This document shows, in pieces, positions 45,942-55,000 of a DNA stretch of 64,000 nucleotides. The position numbers and the translations under genes were made by a program. Position 1 is the stretch's first letter; every line of letters starts with the position of its first letter. Under the pieces are notes generated by a model. It was not told the origin of the DNA, made no database searches, and worked only from the letters and a program-made list of their open reading frames with translations. Where the stretch lies: NCBI GenBank assembly GCA_963757265.1, contig CAVWRA010000006.1, positions 248,001 to 312,000 on the forward strand, in the 5' to 3' direction. The stretch comes from CAIVVT01 sp963757265 (GTDB lineage Bacteria > Acidobacteriota > Terriglobia > Bryobacterales > Bryobacteraceae).

Positions 45942-47957
45942 ATGGAAGTTCTGGGCGCGTTAGCCATCCTTTTCGCCTTCTGCCTGTCGGTGTACGCCTT
46001 CCTCGGCTCGGTGGTCGGGGCCCTCAAACATCGTCCCTACCTCCAGAAGAGCGCCGAGCGCGCCGTGCTGGGAGTGTTCGTGCTGGTCACCGCGGCCAGC
46101 GCCCTGCTGGTGTATGCGCTGCTGGTCAGCGATTTCCGCCTGGCCTACGTGGTGGCGCACTCCAACCGCGCCATGGAGGTCCAATACAAGTTCGGCGCAT
46201 GGTGGGGCGGGCAGGAGGGCTCGCTGCTGCTGTGGAGCTGGCTGCTGAGCCTGTACTCGGCCGTCGTCGTCTGGACCAACCGCAACCGCCATCGCGACAT
46301 GATGAGCTGGGTCATCGCGACGCTGCAGTTCACCCAGATCTTCTTCCTCACCCTGAACGCCTTCATCGAGCCGCCGTTCCGCGTGCTGGCCGTCGGCCGC
46401 GGCGTCCAGGCGATGCAGGACGGCCAGGGCCTCAACCCGCTGCTGCAGTACTGGGCCATGGTGATCCACCCGCCCATGCTGTACCTCGGCTACGTCGGCT
46501 TCATCGTGCCCTTCGCCTTCGCCATGGGATCGCTGATCACGCGCCAGCGCGGCGACGCCTGGATCCACACCACGCGCCGCTGGTCGCTGATCACGTGGGG
46601 CTTCCAGAGCGCCGGCATCATCCTCGGCGCCGGCTGGGCCTATGCCGTGCTCGGCTGGGGCGGCTACTGGGGCTGGGACCCGGTGGAAAACGCTTCGCTG
46701 CTGCCCTGGATTACCGCTACCGCCTTCCTGCATTCGGTGATGATGCAGGAGAAGAAGGGCATGATGAAGGTCTGGAACATGGTGCTGATCTCGGCGACCT
46801 TCTTTCTGTGCATCTTCGGCACTTTCCTGACGCGCTCCGGCTTCGTCAGCTCGGTGCACGCCTTCGCCGAGTCCGCCATCGGCTTGTGGTTCGTCGGCTT
46901 CCTCACGATCGGCATCGCCACCACCGCCTACCTGATCCTCAGCCGGCTCGACTATTTGAAAAGCGAGACGCCGCTGGAAAGCGTCCTGTCGCGCGAGTCC
47001 AGTTTTCTGTTCAACAACCTGTTCCTGCTGGCCAGCGCCTTCGCCGTTCTGTGGGGCACGCTGTTTCCCCGCATCAGCGAGATGGTGACGGGCGATAAAA
47101 TCACCGTCGGCGCGCCGTTTTTCAATAAGGTCGAGGTGCCGATCGGCCTGTTCCTGCTGCTGTTGACCGGCGTCGGCCCGCTCATCGCCTGGCGCCGCTC
47201 CTCGTGGGAGAGTCTGAAGCGCGCCTTCCGCTGGCCGGCCCTGGCCATGGCCGTCACCATCGTCGCCCTTGTGGCCGCGGGCGTGCGGCACTTCTACGCG
47301 ACGATCAGCTTCGGACTGTGCGCCTTCGTCACCGCGACCATTGTGATGGAATTCGTCAAGGGCGCCCGCGCCATCGCCGCGCGGATGAGGATCAACTTCG
47401 TCCGCGCCGCTGTCGAGCTGACCCATCGCAACACGCGGCGCTACGGCGGCTATCTGGTGCACATGGGCATCGTGCTGATGTTCATCGGCTTCACAGGAGC
47501 CGCGTTCAACCAGGACACAACACAGGAGGTCAAAGTCGGCGACCGTTTCTCGATCGGCCACTATGAGCTCCAGGTCAAGGAGGTCACCGACGGTTCCACC
47601 GAGAATTACGGCTGGCAGCGCGCGGTGATTGCGGCGTACAAGGACGGCGAATACCTGGGCGATCTCAAGCCCGAGCGCCGCGTCTTCGTCGCTTCGCGCC
47701 AGCCCACCTCCGAGGTGGCCATCCGCCGGCGGCTGAACGAGGATCTGTACATCAACTTCGCCGGCGTGAGCGAGACCACCCCCGGCTCGGCCATCATCCA
47801 GGTCTACGTCAACCCGCTGGTCTCCTGGATCTGGATCGGCTTCTGGGTGCTGTTCCTGGGCACCATCGTGTGCCTCGTTCCGAGCAAGGTCAAACTGGCC
47901 TATGCTCGTACCGAGGTGGTCGGCGTTTATGCCAAGCAAACTGCCGTTGAGAAGTAG
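45942..47957 (+). CDS. ccmF: heme lyase CcmF
   Basis: The 671-residue polytopic membrane protein attaches heme to apocytochrome c. The periplasmic tryptophan-rich (WWD) signature is GWGGYWGWDPVENASLLPW. Conserved His-containing segments (YWAMVIHPPMLYLGY, TAFLHSVMMQ) and GGYLVHMGIVLMFIGF supply heme ligands. The protein is of normal length. Its end overlaps ccmH by 29 bp. Confidence 0.95.
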   Translation: MEVLGALAILFAFCLSVYAFLGSVVGALKHRPYLQKSAERAVLGVFVLVTAASALLVYALLVSDFRLAYVVAHSNRAMEVQYKFGAWWGGQEGSLLLWSWLLSLYSAVVVWTNRNRHRDMMSWVIATLQFTQIFFLTLNAFIEPPFRVLAVGRGVQAMQDGQGLNPLLQYWAMVIHPPMLYLGYVGFIVPFAFAMGSLITRQRGDAWIHTTRRWSLITWGFQSAGIILGAGWAYAVLGWGGYWGWDPVENASLLPWITATAFLHSVMMQEKKGMMKVWNMVLISATFFLCIFGTFLTRSGFVSSVHAFAESAIGLWFVGFLTIGIATTAYLILSRLDYLKSETPLESVLSRESSFLFNNLFLLASAFAVLWGTLFPRISEMVTGDKITVGAPFFNKVEVPIGLFLLLLTGVGPLIAWRRSSWESLKRAFRWPALAMAVTIVALVAAGVRHFYATISFGLCAFVTATIVMEFVKGARAIAARMRINFVRAAVELTHRNTRRYGGYLVHMGIVLMFIGFTGAAFNQDTTQEVKVGDRFSIGHYELQVKEVTDGSTENYGWQRAVIAAYKDGEYLGDLKPERRVFVASRQPTSEVAIRRRLNEDLYINFAGVSETTPGSAIIQVYVNPLVSWIWIGFWVLFLGTIVCLVPSKVKLAYARTEVVGVYAKQTAVEK

Positions 47958-48432
47958 CCTCGCCCTGGCGGTCCTCATCTCCGCCGCGCTGGTCATGGGC
48001 AGCGTGCCGATGCAGAATCCGCGCGTGCGCGCCCTCGGCGCCCTGCTCATGTGCCAGTGCGGCTGTGGCGCCAGCGTCTCGGAATGCAACATGCTGAATT
48101 GCCACTCCTCCGGACCATTGCGGGAGGAGTTGTTGAAGCTGGTCGAGGCCGGCATGACCGACGAGCAGATCATGGCGACGATGGAACGCGAGTACGGCAA
48201 GGTGATTCTGCGCCAGCCGCCGGCGCAAGGCTTCTACCTCATCAGTTGGATCATGCCCTTCGCCGGTCTTGGCGCCGGCCTGGCGCTGCTGTGGCTGATC
48301 CTGCGGCGCTATCTGGTCCGCCGCCCCGCACAGGCCGCCGCAACGGCCGCCGCCGCGGATAGCCCCGAGCTGGCGCGCTACCGCAAGCGCATCGAAAAAG
48401 ACATGGCGGACATGGACCGGGACGCGAAGTGA
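47929..48432 (+). CDS. ccmH: CcmH-like thiol-redox protein with CQCGC region
   Basis: The 167-residue protein has an N-terminal signal anchor (residues 7-25), the CcmH helical domain (LREELLKLVEAGMTDEQIMATM, then EYGKVIL) and a second membrane helix (about 110-130). CcmH normally reduces the apocytochrome heme site with LRCLVCQN-type cysteines. Here the site reads LLMCQCGCGASVSECNMLNC, with extra cysteines. ATG 47929 is chosen; the frame is also open further upstream inside ccmF. Confidence 0.82.
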   Translation: MPSKLPLRSSLALAVLISAALVMGSVPMQNPRVRALGALLMCQCGCGASVSECNMLNCHSSGPLREELLKLVEAGMTDEQIMATMEREYGKVILRQPPAQGFYLISWIMPFAGLGAGLALLWLILRRYLVRRPAQAAATAAAADSPELARYRKRIEKDMADMDRDAK

Positions 48433-48448
48433 TATCCATTTGAAGTAG

Positions 48449-48889
48449 ATGTTCATCGCTTCCTCCATCGCCCTGTTTGCGCTCGTGCTGCTGCTGGTCT
48501 TCTGGGTCCGCCCGTCCGACCTGCCCGCCGGCCCGCCGCCCAATCCGGCGGCCCATCTCGAGGAGCGCAAGGCCGCTATTTACGAGAACCTCCGCGACCT
48601 GACCTTCGAGTTCCGTCTGGGGAAGCTCTCGGACGCCGACTACGAGAAGAGCAAGCTCGGCTTGCAGGAGGAACTGGCCCGCGTGATGGCCGAGATCGAT
48701 TCGCTCGCCGGCGCCGCGCCCGCCCCGGCCCAGACAGCCCCAGCCCCGCCATCGAAGAAGCCTGCTACTCGCCCGGCCTCCGCCGTGATCTGTCCCCATT
48801 GCCACGCGCGCTTCGACAAGCCCATGAAATTCTGCGGCGAATGCGGCAAGCCGATGGACGCGGGTGTTGCTCCGGAGGCCCACGCCTGA
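48449..48889 (+). CDS. CcmI-like membrane protein with C-terminal zinc ribbon
   Basis: The 146-residue product has one N-terminal membrane helix (residues 3-20), a short coiled coil (LEERKAAIYENLRDLTFEF, then DYEKSKLGLQEELARVM) like the start of CcmI, an Ala/Pro linker, and a C-terminal zinc ribbon (CPHCHARF...CGECGKPM). It lacks the TPR part of CcmI. It may help present apocytochrome or organise the complex. Its stop overlaps the next gene's ATG by one base. Confidence 0.7.
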   Translation: MFIASSIALFALVLLLVFWVRPSDLPAGPPPNPAAHLEERKAAIYENLRDLTFEFRLGKLSDADYEKSKLGLQEELARVMAEIDSLAGAAPAPAQTAPAPPSKKPATRPASAVICPHCHARFDKPMKFCGECGKPMDAGVAPEAHA

Positions 48890-49935
48890 TGCGCCGCACT
48901 CGTTTGTTCGGACTTTTCCCATCGACGCGCGCCCGCGTGGTTGGAAACACGGCTGCGGCACTGGCGCTGCTTCTGGCCCTCGCGCTCCCGGCCCTGGCCG
49001 TCGATGGCACGGTCATCAACAAAACCACTGGAAAGCCCGCCGCCGGCGTCACCGTCCGTCTCACCGCGCTCGGCCAGGACGGCATGAAGCCCATCGGCCG
49101 CACCGAGACCGGCCCCGACGGCAGCTTCCGCTTCGACAACGCCGGCGAAGGCATGTTCCTGGTCCAGGCTAACTGGCAGGGCGTGCAGTACAGTCAGAAC
49201 CTACCGCCGAACGCCCCACACAGCGGCGTGGGGATGGTCATTTATGATGTCCGGTCCAAGCTCGACGCCGCCCGCATCGCCCAGCACATCGTCTTTCTCG
49301 AAAGCGATGGGCAACAGTTGGTCGAGAGCGAGATGATCATCTATCAGAACTCCTCGCAACTCACCTGGTACAACCCCAAGACCGGCACCGCGCGCTTCTT
49401 CCTGCCCCCGGGCGTCGAGCCCGGCCAGGTCAAGGCCCGCGTCACCGCGCCCGGCGGCCTGCCGCTCGAGCGCGAGCTGACCCCCTCCGGCGGGAAGGGC
49501 GTCTACGCGGTCGACTATGCCGTCAAGCCCGGCGAGTCGCGCTTCGAAATCACTTACGCCGCGCCGCAAACGGCCCAGTTCGCCAGCCGCATCCTCGACA
49601 CCGGCGCGCCCGCGCGCCTCGTGCTGCCCGCCGGCATGGAGGCCACCGGCGACGCCATCCAGCCGCTCGGCAAGGAGCCGCAAACCGGCTTCCTCATCTA
49701 CGACATCAAGCAGCCCTCCTTCGCGGTCGCCGTCACCGGCACGGGCAGCTTGCGCGCCGCCGAGGCTCCGTCTCAGGATCAGGCCGGGGACGACGGTCCG
49801 ACCATCGACACCATTCTGCCCCCCGGCTACGAGCGCAACATTTACAAGGTCCTCGCTTTGTGCCTGGCCATCCTGGCCCTCGGTTTCGTGGCCATGTATC
49901 TCAAAGGCGGGAAGGGGAGCGGCCGCAAGGCATGA
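48889..49935 (+). CDS. exported carboxypeptidase-regulatory-like protein in ccm operon
   Basis: The 348-residue protein has an N-terminal signal (about residues 18-40), a carboxypeptidase-regulatory-like beta-sandwich (VDGTVINKTTGKPAAGVTVRL...), a second beta-rich region, and a C-terminal membrane helix (VLALCLAILALGFVAMYL) with a short basic tail. It overlaps the CcmI-like gene by 1 bp and ccmA by 4 bp, so it is an integral part of the operon. It is not a known Ccm subunit. A role in holding apocytochrome at the membrane is possible but speculative. Confidence 0.7.
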   Translation: MRRTRLFGLFPSTRARVVGNTAAALALLLALALPALAVDGTVINKTTGKPAAGVTVRLTALGQDGMKPIGRTETGPDGSFRFDNAGEGMFLVQANWQGVQYSQNLPPNAPHSGVGMVIYDVRSKLDAARIAQHIVFLESDGQQLVESEMIIYQNSSQLTWYNPKTGTARFFLPPGVEPGQVKARVTAPGGLPLERELTPSGGKGVYAVDYAVKPGESRFEITYAAPQTAQFASRILDTGAPARLVLPAGMEATGDAIQPLGKEPQTGFLIYDIKQPSFAVAVTGTGSLRAAEAPSQDQAGDDGPTIDTILPPGYERNIYKVLALCLAILALGFVAMYLKGGKGSGRKA

Positions 49936-50633
49936 AGTCGCTGGCCGTCGACGCGGTCTGGAAGTATTACGGCGATTACCCCGCTCTGCGCGACATCAGT
50001 TTCGATGCCGGCCCGGGCCAGTGCGTCGCCCTGCTCGGCCGCAACGGCGCCGGCAAAACCACTCTGCTGCGCATCCTGGCCGGCCTCTCCCGTCCCACCA
50101 AGGGCCGCGTCAGCGTCTTCGAAAAGGACCACGCCGACCGCGCCTCGCGCGCTCTCACCGGCATCATCGGCCACGGCATCGCGATTTACGACGAGCTTTC
50201 CGCCTACGAAAACCTGAAGCTCTACGCCGCGCTCTATGCCTTGCCCGACCCGCACAAATCGGCCCTGGAGTGGCTCGCGCGCACGGCCCTCGACCGTGTC
50301 AAGGACAGCCCGGTTCGCGAGTTCTCGCGCGGCATGCGCCAGCGCCTGGCCCTGGCCCGCGCCTTTCTCCATAACCCCAGGCTGCTGCTTCTCGACGAGC
50401 CCTTCACCTCCCTCGACGACCGCGCCATCGCCCTCCTGCAAGGTCTGCTGCGCGACACCCTGGCCTCCGGCGGCACGGTTGTCATGTCCACCCATCAGCT
50501 TCGCGAAGCCATGGAGCTCGCCTCGCACGTCGTTCTGTTGACCCGCGGCCGCATGGCCCACCGCGGCCCGCGCACGCCCGAAATGCTCGCCGACCCGGGC
50601 TGGCTGTACCGCACCTACGGAGAAGCCTCGTGA
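49932..50633 (+). CDS. ccmA: heme exporter ATPase CcmA
   Basis: The 233-residue ABC ATPase works with CcmB and CcmC to release heme-loaded CcmE. Walker A is GRNGAGKTTLL, signature FSRGMRQRLALARA, Walker B RLLLLDEPFTSLD and H-loop STHQ. It follows the exported protein gene with a 4-bp overlap and overlaps ccmB likewise (GTGA). Confidence 0.9.
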   Translation: MKSLAVDAVWKYYGDYPALRDISFDAGPGQCVALLGRNGAGKTTLLRILAGLSRPTKGRVSVFEKDHADRASRALTGIIGHGIAIYDELSAYENLKLYAALYALPDPHKSALEWLARTALDRVKDSPVREFSRGMRQRLALARAFLHNPRLLLLDEPFTSLDDRAIALLQGLLRDTLASGGTVVMSTHQLREAMELASHVVLLTRGRMAHRGPRTPEMLADPGWLYRTYGEAS

Positions 50634-51310
50634 CGTTCCTCCGCCAGATGCTGACCATCGCCGCCAAGGATCTGCGCAGCGAGCTGCGCACCAAGGAGGC
50701 CCTCAACGCCTCGCTCTCCTTCGCCCTGGTCATCCTGCTGCTTTTCAGCTTCGCCTTCGAACCCACTTCCGACATGACGCGCGAGATCAGCGGCGGCCTG
50801 TTGTGGCTGGTCTTCGCCTTCGCCGGCGTCCTGATTCTCAACCGCAGCTTCGCCCGCGAGCTGGCCAACGATTGTCTCGACGCGCTCATCGCCTCGCCTC
50901 TGCCCGGCGCGGCGCTGTTTCTCGGCAAGGCGCTGGCCAACTACCTTCTGCTGCTCGCCATCGAGTGCATCTGTCTGCCCGTCTTCGGCATCTTTTATAA
51001 CATCCATTGGACCCTCCAGCCGGTCTGGCTGGCGCTGGTCCTGTTGCTCGGCACCTGGGGCATGACCGTCGTCGGCACGGTTTTCTCGGCGCTGACCGTC
51101 AACCTGCGCCTGCGCGAGCTCATGCTGCCCATGCTGGTTTATCCGGTGATGATCCCCTGTCTCATGGCGTCGATGCGCCTCACCACGCTCATCCTCGCCG
51201 GCCAGCCCATCAGCGGCGACGAGCTCGCCTGGGTCAGAATGCTGATTGCATTCGATGGGATTTTTACGCTCCTGGCGGTCGCGTTGATCGACACTGTTCT
51301 TGTGGGTTGA
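50630..51310 (+). CDS. ccmB: heme exporter permease CcmB
   Basis: The 226-residue protein is predicted to have six membrane helices and matches CcmB: KDLRSELRTKEALNASLSFA, then LNRSFARELANDCLDALIASP and GTWGMTVVGTVFSALTVN. It is the membrane partner of CcmA. The start is GTG 50630 overlapping ccmA. ccmC follows after 82 bp. Confidence 0.92.
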   Translation: MTFLRQMLTIAAKDLRSELRTKEALNASLSFALVILLLFSFAFEPTSDMTREISGGLLWLVFAFAGVLILNRSFARELANDCLDALIASPLPGAALFLGKALANYLLLLAIECICLPVFGIFYNIHWTLQPVWLALVLLLGTWGMTVVGTVFSALTVNLRLRELMLPMLVYPVMIPCLMASMRLTTLILAGQPISGDELAWVRMLIAFDGIFTLLAVALIDTVLVG

Positions 51311-51392
51311 TTCGCCGCCGCGGCTGGCGCGCCGCGGACACTGTGCGGTGCAAAAAGGTTCTGTGCAAAAAGTCGTTGCTACGAGGTCATTG

Positions 51393-52079
51393 ATGAAACA
51401 GACGAAACAGAAAATCCTGTACGCCCTCGGCGTCATCGCCGCGCTGCTGCTGGCGCGCAACATCTGGGTCATGCTGACCCAGCTTCCCGACGAAGCCTTC
51501 CAGGGCGCCATCTTCCGCATCATTTTCTTTCACGTGCCCTGCGCCTTCACCTGCTTCCTGTGCTTCTTGATGGCCCTGATCGCGGCCGTCGCCTATCTGC
51601 GCTCCAAGAACCTTGCCTGGGATGCCTTCGCCGTTTCGGCCACCGAAGTCGGGCTAGCCTTCGGCGCGGCCAACCTGGTCACCGGCATGATCTGGGCGCG
51701 CATCATCTGGGGCATCTGGTGGACCTGGGACTGGCGCCTCACCTCGATGCTCGTCTGCTGGCTGCTCTACGCCGGTTACCTGGTACTGCGCGACGCCATC
51801 GAGGAACCGACCGAGCGCGCCCGCCTGGCCGCCGTCATGTCGATCCTCAGCTTCACCGTCGTGCCGTTCGTCTTCTTCTCCATCAAGTGGTTCCGCACCC
51901 AGCACCCGCAGCCCGTGCTCTACGGCGGCGGCACAATGGATTCGGCCTATCGCCACATGCTCTTCGGCAACTGGCTACCGATCCTGTTGATCGCGGTCAT
52001 CCTCATCACCATCCGCATGGGCCAGGAGCGCCGCCAGCGCGAACTCGACGCCCTGCGCCGCGAGATCCACGCATTCTGA
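51393..52079 (+). CDS. ccmC: heme-loading membrane protein CcmC
   Basis: The 228-residue six-helix protein delivers heme to CcmE. The tryptophan-rich motif is GIWWTWDWRLTSMLV. The flanking conserved His residues are in FFHVPCAF and RTQHPQPVLY. ATG 51393 is chosen over the long upstream frame, which has no membrane character. Confidence 0.94.
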   Translation: MKQTKQKILYALGVIAALLLARNIWVMLTQLPDEAFQGAIFRIIFFHVPCAFTCFLCFLMALIAAVAYLRSKNLAWDAFAVSATEVGLAFGAANLVTGMIWARIIWGIWWTWDWRLTSMLVCWLLYAGYLVLRDAIEEPTERARLAAVMSILSFTVVPFVFFSIKWFRTQHPQPVLYGGGTMDSAYRHMLFGNWLPILLIAVILITIRMGQERRQRELDALRREIHAF

Positions 52080-52105
52080 TCCGGCCATCTTAGAGGAACA
52101 ATCTC

Positions 52106-52270
52106 ATGAACGACGCCGCCGCCCGCAACTTCGAATACCTCGCCTACGGTCTCATCGCCGTGTGGGTGATCCTCGTGATCTACGTCCTCACGCTCGTCAG
52201 CCGTGAGGGCAAGCTCCGCTCCCAGATCGACGTCCTGCGACGTATGATGGAGGATCACGGCAAGGCCTGA
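52106..52270 (+). CDS. ccmD: small membrane protein CcmD
   Basis: This 54-residue ORF follows AGAGGAA by about eight bases. It reads MNDAAARNFEYLAYGLIAVW onward: a short periplasmic start with the FEYLAYG pattern, one membrane helix (residues 11-31) and a basic cytoplasmic coiled coil (LRSQIDVLRRMM). That is the exact design of CcmD, which stabilises the CcmABC-CcmE complex. It comes 26 bp after ccmC and ends the operon. Confidence 0.85.
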   Translation: MNDAAARNFEYLAYGLIAVWVILVIYVLTLVSREGKLRSQIDVLRRMMEDHGKA

Positions 52271-52593
52271 CCCGTGTTTCTGAGCCTCGATCGAATGGAA
52301 CCGCGCGTAGTGACGGAGCCGCGACTGAAAGGAGCGGTTGTGTCACATAAGCCGCCCGTTTCAGAACCGCGGGACTGACACCGCTGTTTCTGAGCCGCGA
52401 CAGGGAGCGGTTGCGTTTGGTGCGGCGGACCTTCAGGTTCTGCGCCGGGCCGCTAGAGTCCTGCTCCGTTGCCTCCTCCGCGAGTCTCCAGCCACGCGCC
52501 CGGAACGCGATATCTGTTCGCGTGCTCCATCTCGGCCAGCGTCACCGCAGTTCGCGGCCGAAGCCGGCCATATCGATCTTGGAAGGAATTCCC
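52271..52593. repeat. intergenic region with several copies of a GAGCCGCGAC repeat
   Basis: No gene is seen. Four related 25-34-nt units lie here: a degenerate one at 52274-52307, clearer ones at 52315-52340 and 52386-52415, and a partial one near 52358. The consensus is GAGCCGCGAC followed by a few bases and GGGAGCGG, often preceded by GTTTC. Related units occur at 58399-58425 and, inverted, at 62264-62294. Confidence 0.6.
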
Positions 52594-53929
52594 ATGAATC
52601 GTCGTTCGCTCTTAGGTCTCGTCGCTGCCGGCGCCCTGACCCCGCGCCAGATGGCCGCTGACGCGCAAGCCGCCAAAGCCGCCCGCGCCCTGCCCAGTCC
52701 CAAGATTCATGACGTCCAGGTGATCGCCACCGCGCCCGACGGCGTGCGCCTGGTCGTGGTGAAGATCCTCACCGACCAGGACGGCCTCTACGGCTACGGC
52801 TGCGCGACCTTCACCCAGCGCGCCGAAGTCGTCGTAACGGCCGTGGAGAAGTATCTGAAGCCGTTCCTCATCGGCACGCCCCGCCGACCGCATCGACGAC
52901 CTCTGGCAGGCCATGTACAACTCCTCCTACTGGCGCAACGGCCCGGTGCTCAACAACGCCATCAGCGGCGTCAACCAGGCCCTCTGGGACATCAAAGGGC
53001 GCCAGTGCGGCCTGCCCGTCTACCAGCTCCTCGGCGGCAAGTGCCGCGAGGCCGTCAACTGTTACTCGCACGCCTCCGGCGCCGACATGCCGCAGCTCTT
53101 CGACTCCGTCCGCAAGGTGCAGGAGAAAGGCTTCCGCACCATCCGCGTCCAGGTCGGCGTGCCCGGCATGGCGGCCTACGGCGGCGGCGCGGCCGACGTC
53201 AAGGTCGAAGAAGCTCCACGACGAGCCGGTCTTCGAGCCCGAAGCCTACATGCACAGCGCCATCAAGATGTTTGCCGCCGTGCGCGATGAGTTCGGCGAC
53301 GAGGTCGAGATCCTGCACGACGTCCACGAGCGCGTCTCCCCCACCCAGGCCGTGCGCTTCGCCAAGGAGGTCGAGCGCTTCCGCCTCTTCTTCCTGGAGG
53401 ACGTCCTCTCGCCCGAGGACATCCAGTGGTTCCGCAATATCCGCCAGCAGTGCTCCACGCCGCTGGCCATGGGCGAGCTCTTCAACTCCCCGCACGAGTG
53501 GACCCCGCTCATCTCCGAGCGCCTGATCGACTTCATCCGCGTCCACGTCACCCAGGCCGGCGGCCTCACCCCCTGCCGCAAAATCGCCGCCCTGGGCGAG
53601 ATCTTCGGCGTCAAAACCGCCTGGCACGGCCCCGGCGATATCTCCCCCATCGGCCACGCCGCCAACATCACCCTCGACATCGCCTGCTGCAACTTCGGCA
53701 TCCAGGAGTGCTACCAGTTCCCCGACCTGTCAAGGAAGTTTTCCCCGGCTGCCCCGTGATCAAGAACGGCTATTACTGGGTCAACGAGGCCCCCGGCTGG
53801 GGCATCGAGGTGGACGAAGCCGCCGCGAAGAAATACCCCTACGGCACCGGCGAACGCGGCACCCGCGGCCAATATAACGGCGGCTGGGGCGTCATCCGCC
53901 GCAAGGACGGCACGGTCATCAAGCAGTAG
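52594..53929 (+). pseudogene. ManD/RspA-like enolase-superfamily gene with three frameshifts
   Basis: Joined, the reading frames give a nearly full-length D-mannonate dehydratase/RspA-like enzyme. It starts MNRRSLLGLVAAGALTP (Tat-like leader), contains the metal ligands in EILHDVHERV, FFLEDV and AMGELFNSP, and ends GWGIEVDEAAAKKYPYGTGE. The frame changes three times: an extra C in a CCCC run near 52880, an extra base near 53208, and a missing base near 53730. Either the gene is newly inactive or the sequence has indel errors. The last ten codons are repeated exactly at 55201-55233. Confidence 0.8.
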
Positions 53930-53930
53930 G
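53897..53930 (+). repeat. 34-bp direct repeat, left copy (3' end of ManD-like gene)
   Basis: These 34 bases, including the last ten codons and the stop of the ManD-like gene, recur identically at 55201-55234. The bases just outside differ on both sides. The pair bounds a segment of about 1.3 kb with different base composition. Confidence 0.9.
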
Positions 53931-54142
53931 GCGCGTCCGCCCTCGGCGCCTCACGCACGCCCCCGGGGTGTTTTTTATGGCGTCAAATAATTCCCTTCGC
54001 GTGCGCGTTATGCTGCATAAATGGATGAACCCAGGTGGCGACCCAGCACCTCAAGGGAACCGGGTCGATGAGCCGGTACCTTGGCCGATCTCGGTCTGGA
54101 GTAGACGGACCAGCGGTTGGGGCTCCCAAGCATGAGGTAGGC
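53931..54142. other. leader region inside the bounded segment
   Basis: This stretch has no supported gene. It contains a G+C-rich run followed by T residues (about 53965-53980) that might act as a terminator for the ManD-like gene, and an A/T-rich part (53985-54025) that may hold the promoter of the next gene. Neither is certain. Confidence 0.3.
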
Positions 54143-55000
54143 ATGAAGATCAAGCTGCTAGCGGTCGCGGCTGCATCGCTGATACCTGGATGTCTGCTGA
54201 GCCAGGTCGATCAGAGGCCGGTGCCACCGAACTGGATCCACGAGGGGAAGCTCGTCGTTCCCGATTTCAACTTCTCCATCAGATCCCCGAACCCTAATTC
54301 CCGCTGGACGTATATGACCCTGCCAAAAACCGAGGGCTACGTGTTCACGATGTTCCTCGGAGAAGTGGGTGACGGGTCTAAGTACGTGGTCCTGGTTTCC
54401 GACGCAGGGAGAAGATTCGGTGCCAGAAACCAAGAAGGGTTCGTCAAAGGGATAACTCGATCGATGCCTAAGGACTGGAAAGTGGCGGATACGCATTTCG
54501 AATCCAGTGGCCTCCCAGTCGAGGAATCGACACGGTTCCGCGTCACGTATCGACTGCCCAACAACACCAAGCTCTTTGCGTACGGTTATGTCATAACGGG
54601 CAAACGGAACTACATGCTGATGAACTACAGCGACAAGATATATGAGCCCCCGGAATTCACGTCGTTCGTAGGTACGTTCACGCGATTGACTCCAGAACCG
54701 CCCGATCTGACAAGCACAACGAACGGGTTCATCTTGTTGTCGGCGTTCTGCGGGGCGATCTTCGACTGGTGGTACATGCGGAAGGGTGGACGTAAGCCGG
54801 TCAGGAACGACTATCTGGGGCTGCTGGTTGTCGTCCTGCTGATGGTGGCGCTCCTCGCCTTCTACGGATATCGCGGAGCCGAGGCCGGGGAAATGGGCGC
54901 CATGACGGTAAACCTCCTCACCTTGGTGTTCGGAATTTGGGAGCTGTCCAGATGGATCATCAGGCGGAAGTACCCGCGACCCTCAACCAAGCCTCTGTAG
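54143..55000 (+). CDS. putative lipoprotein or exported membrane protein, unknown
   Basis: The 285-residue protein starts at ATG 54143 after GAGGTAG. It has a signal with a possible lipobox (SLIPGC), a soluble alpha/beta domain (about residues 25-190, with VFTMFLGEVGDGSKYVVLVS, then FRVTYRLPNNTKLFAYGYVI), and three C-terminal membrane helices (about 192-212, 224-245 and 253-272). I do not recognise the family. By eye the gene is less G+C-rich than its neighbours, and it lies between the two 34-bp direct repeats, suggesting recent arrival. Confidence 0.65.
   Translation: MKIKLLAVAAASLIPGCLLSQVDQRPVPPNWIHEGKLVVPDFNFSIRSPNPNSRWTYMTLPKTEGYVFTMFLGEVGDGSKYVVLVSDAGRRFGARNQEGFVKGITRSMPKDWKVADTHFESSGLPVEESTRFRVTYRLPNNTKLFAYGYVITGKRNYMLMNYSDKIYEPPEFTSFVGTFTRLTPEPPDLTSTTNGFILLSAFCGAIFDWWYMRKGGRKPVRNDYLGLLVVVLLMVALLAFYGYRGAEAGEMGAMTVNLLTLVFGIWELSRWIIRRKYPRPSTKPL

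Noticed and set aside
45960..48200. 746-residue minus-strand ORF over ccmF and ccmH
   Set aside because: It is the complement of a well-supported membrane protein gene and consists of Asp/Gly/His-rich sequence typical of antisense frames.
53965..53985. Possible rho-independent terminator after the ManD-like gene
   Set aside because: The G+C-rich arms (CCCC/GGGG) leave no loop, so a stable hairpin is unlikely although T residues follow.
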